Positions 25,232-34,633 of a stretch of DNA of 59,920 nt are shown here, piece after piece. Under the pieces are notes generated by a model, which worked only from the letters and a program-made list of their open reading frames with translations, ran no database searches and was not told the origin of the DNA. How positions within the stretch are numbered: position 1 is the stretch's first letter; every line of letters begins with the position of its first letter. The DNA lies in contig NZ_WUYX01000027.1 in NCBI RefSeq assembly GCF_009834785.1, positions 137,555 through 197,474 on the forward strand, written 5' to 3'. The position numbers and the translations under genes are program-made. Source of the stretch: Natronorubrum halalkaliphilum. Lineage in GTDB: Archaea; Halobacteriota; Halobacteria; Halobacteriales; Natrialbaceae.

Positions 25232-26335
25232 ATGGTAGATTATGAAGGGGACGGTGTGCCAGGTACGGAATCAACGACAATCCAAAGACGAACAGTTCTT
25301 GCGGGCGGTGGCGCGCTCGTTGCCGGTACTGCACTCGCCGGCTGTATCGGCGACGACGGAAACGGGGGCGGCGAAACGAACGTCGCCATCATTTCGAGCC
25401 CCGCCGGGTTCGACGACAACGCGTTCAACGACAACGCCGTCGAGGGACTCGAGGAAGCCGCGAACGATTTCGACCTCGAGTATACGACGGTCGAGGAGAC
25501 GGAAGAGGCCCAGTACGAATCGACACAGGCGGACACCGCCGAGAGCGGCTACGATCTTATCATCTGCGTCGGGGACAATCACACGGATCCGCTGGAGACG
25601 AACGCCGAACAGTATCCGGACCAGAACTGGATGCTGATCAACAACGTCATCGACGGCGCCGACAACGTGTCGGGCTGGATCGAGATGAACAACGAGATGT
25701 CGTTCCTGGCGGGCGTCGTGGCCGGCGTAATGACTGACGAGGAATTCGAACACGATGATAGCGAAACCGATCCGGACGAGTCCATCGTCGGGTTCGTCGG
25801 CGGCGAAGATATCCCCCTGATCAACGCGTTCGAGCAATCGTATATCGAGGGCGTCGAGTGGGTCAACGACGACGCGGAGGTCCTGACCGGCTACGGCGGG
25901 AGCTTCTCCGATACGGGTGCGGCGAACGACGTCGCCGAATCCCAGATCGACGACGGCGCGGACATCGTCTGGCACGCCGCCTCGGCCGCGGGAGCGGGTG
26001 CCTTTTCGGCGGCCCAGGACAACGATCGCTTCGCGCTCGGGGTCGACGTCGATCAGTCCGTCACCGAAGACCAGTACCAGGACGTCATCCTCGGCTCCGC
26101 GGTCAAGGCCCTCAACGAGGCGACCTATCAGGTCGCGGAATCGGTCGTCGAGGACGATTTCGAGAGCCAGGTCGGCGAGCAGAACCTCAGCGTCGAGCAG
26201 GGCAGTATCGACTTCGTCGTCGGCCAGGCGTTCGAAGGCGAACTCCCCGACGACGTCGATCAATACCTCGACGAGGCGAGAGAAGGGTTCGAAAACGACG
26301 AAATCGATCTGACCTGCGGTCCGACCAGCTGCTGA
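25232..26335 (+). CDS. BMP-family substrate-binding lipoprotein of a nucleoside ABC transporter
   Basis: The 367-residue protein starts at MVDYEGDG. The Tat signal IQRRTVLAGGGALVAGTALA ends in the lipobox AGC, so the protein is tethered outside the membrane. The mature part has the PnrA/BMP fold: AIISSPAGFDDNAFNDNAVEGL, DLIICVGDNHTDPLE, VGFVGGEDIPLINAFEQSYI and ILGSAVKALNEATYQ. Family members bind purine nucleosides or similar compounds. It heads a four-gene operon with the ATPase and two permeases. The mature protein contains only the lipid-anchor Cys plus one Cys pair at the extreme C-terminus (CGPTSC), which is unusual. Confidence 0.9.
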   Translation: MVDYEGDGVPGTESTTIQRRTVLAGGGALVAGTALAGCIGDDGNGGGETNVAIISSPAGFDDNAFNDNAVEGLEEAANDFDLEYTTVEETEEAQYESTQADTAESGYDLIICVGDNHTDPLETNAEQYPDQNWMLINNVIDGADNVSGWIEMNNEMSFLAGVVAGVMTDEEFEHDDSETDPDESIVGFVGGEDIPLINAFEQSYIEGVEWVNDDAEVLTGYGGSFSDTGAANDVAESQIDDGADIVWHAASAAGAGAFSAAQDNDRFALGVDVDQSVTEDQYQDVILGSAVKALNEATYQVAESVVEDDFESQVGEQNLSVEQGSIDFVVGQAFEGELPDDVDQYLDEAREGFENDEIDLTCGPTSC

Positions 26336-26388
26336 CGAACTCGCCGATTTTCAGTTTATAGGCATGAAGGCATTTCCACCGGAGGACC

Positions 26389-27969
26389 ATGACTGCACGT
26401 AAGACACCGCCCGCGGTTCGACTCGAGAGCATCACCAAACGGTTCGGAGACGTGGTCGCGAACGATGACGTCGACTTCACGCTAGAACGGGGATCGATCC
26501 ACGCGCTTCTCGGCGAGAACGGCTCGGGGAAGACGACCCTGATGAGCGTTCTCTACGGGCTGTACGATCAGGACGAAGGGACGATTTCCGTCGACGGCAA
26601 ACCGCGGACGTTCGACTCCCCTCGAGACGCCATGCGGGCGGGCGTCGGCATGATCCACCAGCACTTCCAGCTCGTCAAACCGATGACGGTACTCCAGAAC
26701 ATCGTCTTGGGCCACGAGCCGACCGACAACGGGCTGGTCGACGAGTCGGCCGCCAGAGCCGAGATCGAGGAGATCTGTTCGCGATACGATTTCGACGTCG
26801 ATCAGTATCTGGACACGCCGGTCGAAGAACTCGATCTCGGCGCTCAACAGCGCGTCGAGATCATCAAAAGCCTCTACCGAGGCGCGGAGATCCTCATTCT
26901 CGACGAACCGACGGCGGTGCTCACCCCGCAGGAAGTCGAGCGGTTGATGGACGTCATGAACGACCTCAGGGAGGACGGTCACTCCCTCATCTTCATCTCC
27001 CACAAGTTAGACGAGGCGCTGACGATCGCCGACGAGATCACCGTCCTCCGAGACGGTGAGGCCATCGACACCGTCCGTGCCGAAGAGACGACTGAGCAGG
27101 ATCTGGCGCGGATGATGGTCGGACGAGAGGTCCTCTTCGACCGCCTCGAGCGCGAGACGGTTCCTGGGGAGCCGGCGCTCGAGGTCGACGGGCTTCGAAT
27201 GCACGGCGACCGCGGCCAGGAGCAAGTCAGCAGCGTGGATTTCACCGTCCGAGAGGGCGAGATTCTCGGCATCGCGGGCGTCCAGGGGAACGGACAGAGT
27301 GAACTCGTCGAGGGGATCACGGGGCTTCGCTCCGTCGCGTCGGGGTCGGTTCGATTCCGAGGATCGGACATCACCGGCACGAGTCGTCGTGACCGTATCG
27401 AGGACGGTATCGCCTACATCCCGGAGGATCGCCAGACCGAAGGGCTCGTCCAGGAGTACTCCCTCGTCCGGAATGCGCTGCTGGGTAATCAGACGATCGA
27501 ACCGTACGCCAACGGCGGGATGCTCGACTGGACGGCGGTCCGGGACCACGCCGAGGAAATCATTCAGGAGTTCGACGTTCACCCTCCCGACGCCGACGCC
27601 GGCGCGACGTCGCTGTCCGGCGGCAATCAGCAGAAGTTCATCGTCGGTCGAGAGATCGGCCACGATCCGGACGTGATGGTCGCCTCGCACCCGACTCGCG
27701 GCGTCGATATCGGCTCCATCGAGTTCATCCACAATCGGCTGATCGAACTCCGCGCGGAGGGGCTGGCGATCGTCGTCGTCTCGTCGAAACTCGAGGAGAT
27801 CCAGAAACTCGCCGACCGAATCGCGGTCATGTACGAGGGCGAGTTCATCGACGTCGTCGATCCGGAAACGGTAACCGAGGAGGAACTCGGGCTGTTGATG
27901 ACGGGACAGCGCCTCGAGGACGAAGAGGGAACGGGTGAGAGCGAATCGGACAGAGGTGTCCAGGCGTGA
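26389..27969 (+). CDS. ABC transporter ATPase with two nucleotide-binding domains (nucleoside type)
   Basis: The 526-residue protein carries two ABC domains. The first has Walker A GENGSGKTTLM (about 44-54), Q-loop MIHQHFQLV, signature-like LDLGAQQRVEI and Walker B ILILDEPTAVL. The second has a relaxed Walker A GVQGNGQSELVEG, signature LSGGNQQKFIVGREI, and HPTRGVD where Walker B Glu would be. One consensus and one degenerate site is the rule for sugar/nucleoside type (CUT2/BMP) transporters. The sequence order with the BMP protein upstream and two permeases downstream identifies the system. The next start (GTG) overlaps its stop. Confidence 0.92.
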   Translation: MTARKTPPAVRLESITKRFGDVVANDDVDFTLERGSIHALLGENGSGKTTLMSVLYGLYDQDEGTISVDGKPRTFDSPRDAMRAGVGMIHQHFQLVKPMTVLQNIVLGHEPTDNGLVDESAARAEIEEICSRYDFDVDQYLDTPVEELDLGAQQRVEIIKSLYRGAEILILDEPTAVLTPQEVERLMDVMNDLREDGHSLIFISHKLDEALTIADEITVLRDGEAIDTVRAEETTEQDLARMMVGREVLFDRLERETVPGEPALEVDGLRMHGDRGQEQVSSVDFTVREGEILGIAGVQGNGQSELVEGITGLRSVASGSVRFRGSDITGTSRRDRIEDGIAYIPEDRQTEGLVQEYSLVRNALLGNQTIEPYANGGMLDWTAVRDHAEEIIQEFDVHPPDADAGATSLSGGNQQKFIVGREIGHDPDVMVASHPTRGVDIGSIEFIHNRLIELRAEGLAIVVVSSKLEEIQKLADRIAVMYEGEFIDVVDPETVTEEELGLLMTGQRLEDEEGTGESESDRGVQA

Positions 27970-29096
27970 GCGGCGACGACGACGGACTCCGAGGAGCGCT
28001 CGACCGTGCGGCCGCGTACATGCTCGACGCGACGGTACTCGAGCGGATCGGGATCGCGATCGCGTCGACGGCGCTGGCGCTGTGTATCGGACTGCTCATC
28101 GTTGCGGCGGCGGGACACAACCCGCTTCTGTTCGCCAATCAACTGGTCATCGGTTCGTTCGGGAGCGAACGGGCCGTGGCGCGAACGTTGACGTTTTCGG
28201 TGCTGTTCGTTCTGGCCGGCATTGCCGTGGCCATCGCGTTCCGGGCAGGCGTGTTCAATATCGGCGTTCAGGGCCAGTTCATCGTCGGCGGGTTCGCGAC
28301 CGTCGCATCGATCGTCTCGCTCGCGCCGTACCTGCCGGACGGTACGGTCGGCGGCATCGTCCTGATGCTCGTCGGAACGCTCGCGGCCGTCGTTGCCGGC
28401 GGATTGTACGCGGCGTTACCGGGCGTCCTCAAAGCGTACGGCGACGCGAACGAGATCATCACGACGATTATGTTGAACTTCATCGCCATCGGCTTCGTCG
28501 GGTGGCTCGTCGCCGGCCGGTTCAGCGATCCGGAGGCGACGGCGACGCGAACGGAACGCCTGCCGGACAACGTCGGGTTCCCGTCGGTCGTATTCGACGA
28601 CCCGAACCTCTCGATCGTCGGTATCGGCGCGACGATCGCCGTCGTCGCGCTCATCGCCGTTATCATGACCCGAACCAGTTTCGGCTACGACATGGTGACG
28701 AGCGGGCACCAGGAATCCGCCGCGACGTACTCGGGCGTCGACGCCAAACGGATGATCGTCTCGACCATGACCCTGTCGGGCATGGTCGCCGGCCTGACCG
28801 GAGCGATTTTCGCCATCATGATCCAGGGGTACTTCACCGATCCGTCCGGCATCGGCAACTACGGGTTCGACGCCATCGCCGTGAGCCTGCTCGCGGCGAA
28901 CAATCCCGTCGGGGTCGTCCCGGCGGGGCTGCTGTTCGGCGGCCTCGAGTCCGCCGGGTCGCACATCCAGATCAACAGCGACGTTCCGGTCCAGTTGATC
29001 GACGGCATCGTCGGTCTCGTCGTCCTGTTCGTCGCCGTCCCGGAACTGTTCCGTATGATGGCCCAGCGGACGGGGTTGGGCGGTGATCGCGAATGA
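27966..29096 (+). CDS. ABC transporter permease, nucleoside type, first subunit
   Basis: The 376-residue membrane protein has about eight to ten hydrophobic segments and a soluble N-terminus. It contains the BPD_transp_2 hallmarks FRAGVFNIGVQGQFIVGGFA and GDANEIITTIMLNFIAIGF and the coupling region SGVDAKRMIVSTMTLSGMVAG. Its GTG start overlaps the ATPase stop (GTGA), and its own stop overlaps the next ATG, so translation is coupled throughout. It forms the membrane channel with the second permease. Confidence 0.9.
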   Translation: MSGDDDGLRGALDRAAAYMLDATVLERIGIAIASTALALCIGLLIVAAAGHNPLLFANQLVIGSFGSERAVARTLTFSVLFVLAGIAVAIAFRAGVFNIGVQGQFIVGGFATVASIVSLAPYLPDGTVGGIVLMLVGTLAAVVAGGLYAALPGVLKAYGDANEIITTIMLNFIAIGFVGWLVAGRFSDPEATATRTERLPDNVGFPSVVFDDPNLSIVGIGATIAVVALIAVIMTRTSFGYDMVTSGHQESAATYSGVDAKRMIVSTMTLSGMVAGLTGAIFAIMIQGYFTDPSGIGNYGFDAIAVSLLAANNPVGVVPAGLLFGGLESAGSHIQINSDVPVQLIDGIVGLVVLFVAVPELFRMMAQRTGLGGDRE

Positions 29097-30106
29097 GTCT
29101 CACCGAGTACACCGGGCGAAAGCGAGTCCGAATCGGCGCTCTCGCCCTGGTCGTCCTGATCGTCGGCGGCGCGGGACTGACCGTGCGGTCGGGCATCGCA
29201 CTCGATCGGCTCTTTACGGCCGGCTTCGCGACGCGATCGGTAGAGATGGCGACCCCCATCGCGCTCGCGGCCATCGGCGGCCTGTACGCCGAAAAGAGCG
29301 GCGTGTTCAACATCGGCCTCGAGGGATTCATGATCTTCGGCGCGTTCAGCGCGGCGGCGAGTATGTACGCTCTCGGCGGCACGTCACCCACCCAGGGACA
29401 GGTCTGGCTCGCGGTCGCCGTTTCCGCCGTGATTTCGACGCTGATCACGGTTGCGTTCGCGGTCCTGTTGATTCGGTACGAGGCGGACCAGATCGTCGCG
29501 GGATTGGCGGTCTGGTTTATCGGACTCGGCTTCGCGCCGTTTACCGCGGCCATCATCTGGGGAAGCCGCTCGAGTCCGGGGCTCGCGAGCGTCAACTCGG
29601 TCGCGTTCGGCCAGTCGCCGTTCGTCATCCTCACCGTACTGATCGTCCTGGCGTCCTGGGTGGTCCTCTATCGGACCCGATACGGGTACTGGGTACAGGC
29701 AGCGGGTGAGAATCCGGAGGCGCTGGATACCGCGGGCGTCGACGTCACTCGCGTCCGATACGCTACGGTGATCTTCTCCGGGGCGATGGCAGGGCTCGGC
29801 GGTGCCGTCTTGCTCGCTCACGCCGGCAACTTCGTCGGCATCGGCGATACGATGGTCGAGGGGCGGGGATGGATCGGTATCGTCGCCTACCTGTTCGGCA
29901 ACTACAACCCGATCGGCGCGGCCGGTGCGGCGTTGCTGTTCGGTGCCCTGGACATGCTGAACGTCCAGTTCCAGACGGTCGGAATCGAGGTCTCCGCACG
30001 GCTCGTCAACCTTCTTCCGTACGTCGCCGTGATCATTGTGCTCTCGGCGTGGGGGAAGACGCGGATGCCGTCGTCCGTCGGCGAGTCTTACGAAAGCGAA
30101 GACTGA
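29093..30106 (+). CDS. ABC transporter permease, nucleoside type, second subunit
   Basis: The 337-residue membrane protein is homologous to the first permease. It has AEKSGVFNIGLEGFMIFGAF near residue 65, GLAVWFIGLGFAPF, and the ATPase-coupling loop AGVDVTRVRYATVIFSGAMAG, followed by a final group of helices. Two different permeases with one double ATPase is the standard BMP/nupBC layout. It closes the operon; the DUF411 lipoprotein gene follows after 123 bases and probably has its own promoter. Confidence 0.9.
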   Translation: MSLTEYTGRKRVRIGALALVVLIVGGAGLTVRSGIALDRLFTAGFATRSVEMATPIALAAIGGLYAEKSGVFNIGLEGFMIFGAFSAAASMYALGGTSPTQGQVWLAVAVSAVISTLITVAFAVLLIRYEADQIVAGLAVWFIGLGFAPFTAAIIWGSRSSPGLASVNSVAFGQSPFVILTVLIVLASWVVLYRTRYGYWVQAAGENPEALDTAGVDVTRVRYATVIFSGAMAGLGGAVLLAHAGNFVGIGDTMVEGRGWIGIVAYLFGNYNPIGAAGAALLFGALDMLNVQFQTVGIEVSARLVNLLPYVAVIIVLSAWGKTRMPSSVGESYESED

Positions 30107-30229
30107 CTCGCCACCCTCGAGCAGAATTCGTTTCTTCCCTCCCCGTATCGATTCCGTTCCCGTCGGACGTTCCGGAACGGTACTCCCCAGATCGGACGCT
30201 ATATACCCGTTCAGTCACTGACTTCGAGT

Positions 30230-30745
30230 ATGGCGATATCGCGCCGACGACTCTGTTCCGTCGGAGGGACCCTCGTTTTCATCGGGTTAGCCGGCTGCCT
30301 CGACGGAACTGACGACGGAACAGATACTGCCGAACGCAGCAGGTCCGATACCTGGGCGTGGTCCGGCTCGGTCCCCGTCGAGTCGGTCGTCCAGCACCAC
30401 GACCCCTCCTGTGGCTGTTGCAGCGAGTACGTCGCGTACCTCGAGACCAACGGCGTGGACGTAACGGTCGAAACGACGGGTGACGTCGAGGGAGTCAAGC
30501 GCGATCTGGGCGTTCCGGAAGACGCCGCGAGCTGTCATACGATCGAGTTCGGCGACTACCTGATCGAAGGCCACGTTCCGCTCGAGGCCATCGAGGAACT
30601 GTTCGCGGATCAACCGGCCGTCGACGGGCTCACAGCACCGGGCATGCCCCGTCATTCGCCGGGAATGGGACCGCCGGGTGACGAGCCGCTGACGGTCTAC
30701 GCCTTCGAGGCGTCGGGCGACGTCTTCGAGTACACCGAGGTTTGA
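30230..30745 (+). CDS. DUF411 family lipoprotein, probable metal-binding
   Basis: The 171-residue protein has a Tat lipoprotein signal (MAISRRRLCSVGGTLVFIGL then AGC), then the DUF411 domain: HHDPSCGCCSEYVAYLETNG, ASCHTIEFGDYLIEGHVPLE and APGMPRHSPGMG. These Cys, His and Met positions are conserved in the family, whose bacterial members are found in copper and silver resistance clusters. Copper binding outside the cell is likely by analogy. No copper ATPase is nearby here. The family normally lacks a lipobox in bacteria, where it is periplasmic; anchoring by lipid replaces the periplasm in archaea. Confidence 0.88.
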   Translation: MAISRRRLCSVGGTLVFIGLAGCLDGTDDGTDTAERSRSDTWAWSGSVPVESVVQHHDPSCGCCSEYVAYLETNGVDVTVETTGDVEGVKRDLGVPEDAASCHTIEFGDYLIEGHVPLEAIEELFADQPAVDGLTAPGMPRHSPGMGPPGDEPLTVYAFEASGDVFEYTEV

Positions 30746-30856
30746 AACCGTCGACGGTCGTCTCCGATCGAGTCGCGGTCGAAACGCACGTCGTCCCGGC
30801 GGTCGTGACACCGGCGGGAAACGTGCAAAGTCGCGAGTCCGACACGCTTATTCGCG

Positions 30857-32545
30857 ATGGGCGACCAAATCCGTGTAGTGAGTACCGAGACGCCCGATTC
30901 CGATCCAACCGAAACCGAAGCGTTCGAGCAGGTCTGTAAGACGCTCGTCGAGCGGATCCTCGCGGGCGAAATCGAACGCGACGAGGTCGAGAAGGCCAAA
31001 CTCGAGGCCTGTTCGGAACACTCGGCACCCAAGGTGCCCAAAAATTCCGAACTGCTGGATTACGCGCCCCAGGAGCACCGCGAGGATCTCCAGACGGTGC
31101 TCCAGCGCAAACCCGTCCGCACCGCGTCGGGCGTCTCGCCGGTCGCGATCATGACGTCGCCCGAGCGGTGTCCCCACGGCAAGTGTCTCTACTGCCCCGG
31201 CGGCCCCGACTCGGAGTTCTCGAGTTCCCAGAGCTATACCGGCGACGAGCCCGCCGCCGCCCGCGGCGTCCAGAACGATTACGACCCCTACGGACAGGTG
31301 ACGCTGCGTCTCGAGCAGCTACGGGAGATCGGTCACCCCGTCGACAAGGTCGAGCTGATCCTGATGGGCGGGACGATGACCGCCCGCAGCCACGACTACC
31401 AGGAGTGGTTCGTCAAGCGCGCGCTCGAGGCGATGAACGACTACGACGTCGACAAGGAGCCCGAACCGGCCGAGGGCGAGAGCTTCGCACAGGACCCCGA
31501 GGAGTACGAGTGGCAGTACCTCGAGGACGTCATCGCCGAAAACGAGACGGCGGACATCCGCAACATCGGGACGACCTTCGAGACCAAACCCGACTGGTGT
31601 GATCCCGAGCAGATCGACCGAATGCTCGATCTCGGCGGGACGAAAGTCGAGGTCGGCGTCCAGACGACCTACGAGCGCATCAACCGCGAAATGCACCGCG
31701 GCCACGGCGTTCAGGCGTCGATCGAGGCCAACCAGCGCCTGCGAGATTCGGCGTTCAAGGTCGGCTTCCACATGATGCCCGGCCAACCGGGGATGAGCAA
31801 AGAGATGTGCCTCGAGGACTTCCGTCGCATCTTCGAGCAAGAGCAGTGGAAGCCGGATTACCTGAAAATCTACCCGACGCTGATCGTGCGGGGTACCGCG
31901 ACCTACGACTGGTGGCACAAAGGCGAGTTCGACCCGCTCGGCAACGAGGAGGCGGCCGAGTTGATCGCCGAGATCAAGGATATGATCCCGCGATATACGC
32001 GTCTACAGCGCGTCCAGCGGGACATTCCCGCGGACTACATCGACGCCGGCGTCTGGAAGTCCAACCTCCGCCAGCTCGCTCGAAAACGGATGGACGACCA
32101 CGACTGGACCTGCGAGTGTATCCGCTGTCGGGAGGCCGGAATGAACGACGCGGAACCCAACGAGGTCGAACTCGACGTGATGACCTATCAGGCCTGTGGC
32201 GGCACGGAACATTTCATCTCCATCGAGGACTTCGAACAGGATCTCCTGATCGGGTTCTGCCGACTCCGATTCCCGAACGATCCGGTGCGACCGGAACTCG
32301 AGAACGCGGCGCTCGTTCGGGAACTCCACGTCTACGGGACCGAAGTCGCCGTCGGGAGCGAGAGCGACGGAGACCAACACCAACACCAGGGCTACGGTCG
32401 CCGACTGATGGACCAGGCCGAAGCGCTCGCTGCGGGGGCCGGCTACGACAAACTGAGCGTCATTTCCGGAATCGGTGCGCGGGAGTACTACCGAAACAAG
32501 CTGGGCTACCATCAGGATGGCCCGTACGTGAGCAAGCGCCTCTGA
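30857..32545 (+). CDS. elp3: tRNA wobble-uridine modification enzyme Elp3
   Basis: The 562-residue archaeal Elp3 has an N-terminal domain (1-90), a radical SAM domain with cluster ligands in CPHGKCLYCPGG (about residues 103-114), and a C-terminal GNAT acetyltransferase (about 400-562; GYGRRLMDQAEALAAGAGYD, REYYRNKLGY). It makes the cm5 side chain on U34 of tRNAs from acetyl-CoA and S-adenosylmethionine. A Cys-rich insert (WTCECIRCREAG) binds the linker zinc. The start lies close to a TTATTC-rich box, suggesting a leaderless transcript. A degenerate copy of its 5' end is at 24796-24900. Confidence 0.95.
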   Translation: MGDQIRVVSTETPDSDPTETEAFEQVCKTLVERILAGEIERDEVEKAKLEACSEHSAPKVPKNSELLDYAPQEHREDLQTVLQRKPVRTASGVSPVAIMTSPERCPHGKCLYCPGGPDSEFSSSQSYTGDEPAAARGVQNDYDPYGQVTLRLEQLREIGHPVDKVELILMGGTMTARSHDYQEWFVKRALEAMNDYDVDKEPEPAEGESFAQDPEEYEWQYLEDVIAENETADIRNIGTTFETKPDWCDPEQIDRMLDLGGTKVEVGVQTTYERINREMHRGHGVQASIEANQRLRDSAFKVGFHMMPGQPGMSKEMCLEDFRRIFEQEQWKPDYLKIYPTLIVRGTATYDWWHKGEFDPLGNEEAAELIAEIKDMIPRYTRLQRVQRDIPADYIDAGVWKSNLRQLARKRMDDHDWTCECIRCREAGMNDAEPNEVELDVMTYQACGGTEHFISIEDFEQDLLIGFCRLRFPNDPVRPELENAALVRELHVYGTEVAVGSESDGDQHQHQGYGRRLMDQAEALAAGAGYDKLSVISGIGAREYYRNKLGYHQDGPYVSKRL

Positions 32546-32953
32546 GGCGGCGGTGATGAAGTTTGGATGGTAAATCGCCTTCTGCAGTTACGATCGAATT
32601 CTGTAGCAGACTTCAGTTCACAGGTGGACGCTTCGATGACCTCGGTATCGAGAATCTTTCGAGTCTGAAGGGTGTTGACTTCAGTAGACTCGTTACCAGT
32701 AGTTGGTACTGTAATTTCTTTATACCGGGTAGTCCGTGAAACTCGCTCTCAGTAGAGGGGAGGCAGGTAGCGGAACGGGGTTTGATTTCACTGATAGCGG
32801 TCAGGAACGGTGTGGTGAATGTAATGGGTGGATACAGTAAGCATTCTACGTCCGTTCCTTTCATTCCGCGCCGAATCACTCGCTCGCTGGAACTGCCCAT
32901 CGTACAAGATGACTGGAAAAAATCTCTTTCAAATGGTCCCCGTATTCGTATCC
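32546..32953. other. About 400-bp region between elp3 and the AsnC gene
   Basis: The base composition changes here: it is AT-richer than its surroundings. Open frames on both strands (95 codons at 32613-32900 minus; 42 codons in frame before the AsnC start) have no recognisable product. It may be the worn remains of a mobile element, but no terminal repeats are seen. Confidence 0.35.
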
Positions 32954-33424
32954 ATGGTTCACAGTCTCGACGATGTCGACCGAGGGATTCTCCACCTTCT
33001 CCAAGAGAACGCGCGAGGAGCTACAGCCGGAGATATGGCCGATATGGTTGGAACCTCGGCTAGCACAGTGCGAAACCGCATCGAGTACCTTGAGCAGGGC
33101 GTGATTCGGGGCTATCATCCCGAGATCGACTACGAAGAAGCGGGATTCGAACTCCATCTGTTCATCGTTTGTCGAGCGCCGGTTGTAAAACGAGCCGAGT
33201 TGGCCCAGGAAGCGCTCGAGTTCCCCGGCGTGATCAACGTTCGTGAAATGACAACTGGTACCCACAACGTCCACATTGAGTCGGTGGCCGTCGATTCCGA
33301 GATGGCAGATGAGACCCTTACGGGAATCGAGAACCTCGGCCTCGAAATCGTCTCCAGTCAGGTCATCAAGGAGTACCACGTTCAGCCGTTCGATCACTTC
33401 GGACAGGATCTGTTCGAGGACTGA
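32954..33424 (+). CDS. Lrp/AsnC-family transcriptional regulator
   Basis: The protein has 156 residues from MVHSLDDVDRGIL (32954); the frame is open to 32828 but the added residues are not AsnC-like. The HTH (HSLDDVDRGILHLLQENARG, DMADMVGTSASTVRNRIEYL) is typical of Lrp, followed by the beta-connector VIRGYHPEIDYEEAGFELHLF and a RAM-like domain (PGVINVREMTTGTHNVHIES). The second half is longer and less typical than classic Lrp, as in haloarchaeal AsnC proteins that respond to small ligands. The gene stands alone in an AT-rich setting; the target is unknown. Confidence 0.88.
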   Translation: MVHSLDDVDRGILHLLQENARGATAGDMADMVGTSASTVRNRIEYLEQGVIRGYHPEIDYEEAGFELHLFIVCRAPVVKRAELAQEALEFPGVINVREMTTGTHNVHIESVAVDSEMADETLTGIENLGLEIVSSQVIKEYHVQPFDHFGQDLFED

Positions 33425-33866
33425 ACACTCGGCGCATATATTCTGCCACCTTTGGTTGGGGCGTCTATCTTCTCCGAGTATCGTGCCAGAACACGCCACG
33501 AGTATGTCTCGGCGATAGGCTCGAAGACGTACGTATCGAAGAACAACGATAGTACCAACTAACTGTTTACACACCGATCGCACTGTCCGCGGTTCTCACC
33601 TTTCGGGCTCCGAACTGGGCTCCCGTCGTGCGACCGGGTGTGCACTGGCTTCCAGTGGCTACTATACCCCAGCGACACGGGAGGAGCGTTGGGTGAGTGG
33701 ATAGGGTCGAGAGATTGTGATCATCCGCATACTGTTCTTTCCCGCAGCTCTCGGCTATAACCTGTTTAATCCGCAGCGCCTGTAACTATGGACGCAACAG
33801 ACACTCTTCCGTGTGTGGCACGTACTAGCATGTATGATTGCACATTCCTCAAGTCAAGATCGGCTC
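33425..33866. other. About 440-bp intergenic region with dispersed element copy D
   Basis: Element copy D occupies 33549-33666. Beyond it, 33667-33866 is AT-richer and must carry the promoter of the small zinc-finger gene. An in-frame ATG at 33834 could extend that gene by 11 residues. Nothing else is recognisable. Confidence 0.4.
33549..33666 (-). repeat. Dispersed CTATAGTA element, copy D
   Basis: The copy is reversed. The left end ATAGTACCAACTAACTGTTT then ACACACCGATCGCAC and the right end GTGCGACCGGGTGTGCACTG then GCTTCCAGTGGCTACTATAC are both well kept. The centre (33585-33630) is GC-rich (CTCACCTTTCGGGCTCCGAA) and resembles the centre of copy G in reverse. It is the best-preserved long copy here. 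Confidence 0.8.
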
Positions 33867-33992
33867 ATGGCTATCTGTGGCTCCTGTGGCGCAGCATACG
33901 CGGCCAAAGTCCTCTCGGATGGACGGATTCAGCCAATAGGTATCGGCTCCTGTGACTGCGGGTCCGAGGACTTCAAACCAGTGGATGAATAG
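33867..33992 (+). CDS. 41-residue zinc-finger microprotein
   Basis: The gene is too short for usual gene callers. It reads MAICGSCGAAYAAKVLSDGR then IQPIGIGSCDCGSEDFKPVD and one Glu. Two knuckles, CGSCG (Cys4, Cys7) and CDCG (Cys29, Cys31), 21 residues apart, can bind one zinc. Haloarchaea have many functional zinc-finger microproteins of this kind with CPxCG-type motifs. A degenerate relative is at 41820-42005 (shared YAA and QPIG). The gene precedes an HTH_63 regulator on the same strand by 113 bases, and the pair is bracketed by element copies D and E. Confidence 0.7.
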   Translation: MAICGSCGAAYAAKVLSDGRIQPIGIGSCDCGSEDFKPVDE

Positions 33993-34105
33993 CCCACCGC
34001 GAACAACCTTGAGCATTTTTGGAGGGACATCTAGTTCTGATTTCACAAGTCCAAACTTGGATAGAAATCCGAGAGAGATGAACTACCTCTCTTTTCCCAT
34101 CAGCA

Positions 34106-34633
34106 ATGACAGAACAAACTGAGAACGCGGCTACAAAACGCGCTGTGCTGTATCTTCGCCAACGCACGTCCCCGGAGATTGTGCAGCAACTCCGTCAGAC
34201 TGTGGCCCGAGTACGGCAGATAGAAGACGATGGGATTGCAGATGTGGAAATCAAAACGTGGGGATCTGTGAATCCTGCGCTCGAGGAGATCAGTGATTCT
34301 GGTCCCTCGGTTTCACTCACGGTCAAATCGTTCCAATCATGGGCTGACCGCGAGGGGTACACCCTTCGCCCAGCGTTTGAGCGACGCGAAATCAGTTCAT
34401 TACTCAGTTCTCAACCAGCCACAGAAATCCAGATACCGATCATCTGCGTAGCCGTGTATGAAGGTGATGACCTGCGCTGTGTTGCCCCATGCTCCGATGG
34501 TGAGCAGACATATTCCGTCGAAAACTGTCTCGCTGCACTCGAGGTTGGGCTCACGGATCCGTTTGCCTTGGAAACACAAATTGAGGCGAAACGCGAGAAG
34601 AGTTCGAATGAAACCTTGCAAGACCAGAAGTGA
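34106..34633 (+). CDS. HTH_63-type haloarchaeal regulator
   Basis: The 175-residue soluble protein matches the haloarchaeal HTH_63 pattern. It has an N-terminal RAVLYLRQRTSPEIVQQLRQ, the mid-domain signature VEIKTWGSVNP, the helix VKSFQSWADREGYTLRPAFE, and the characteristic IICVAVYEGDDLRCVAPCSD followed by YSVENCLAALE. These proteins are probably DNA-binding regulators. The usual N-terminal consensus is weaker here than in typical members. Its codon use is less GC-biased than that of its neighbours and it is bracketed by mobile-type repeats, both suggesting transfer. Confidence 0.72.
   Translation: MTEQTENAATKRAVLYLRQRTSPEIVQQLRQTVARVRQIEDDGIADVEIKTWGSVNPALEEISDSGPSVSLTVKSFQSWADREGYTLRPAFERREISSLLSSQPATEIQIPIICVAVYEGDDLRCVAPCSDGEQTYSVENCLAALEVGLTDPFALETQIEAKREKSSNETLQDQK

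Noticed and set aside
32613..32900. 95-codon minus-strand frame after elp3
   Set aside because: The composition is not halophilic and no transposase or other family motif could be recognised. Kept only as an AT-richer region.
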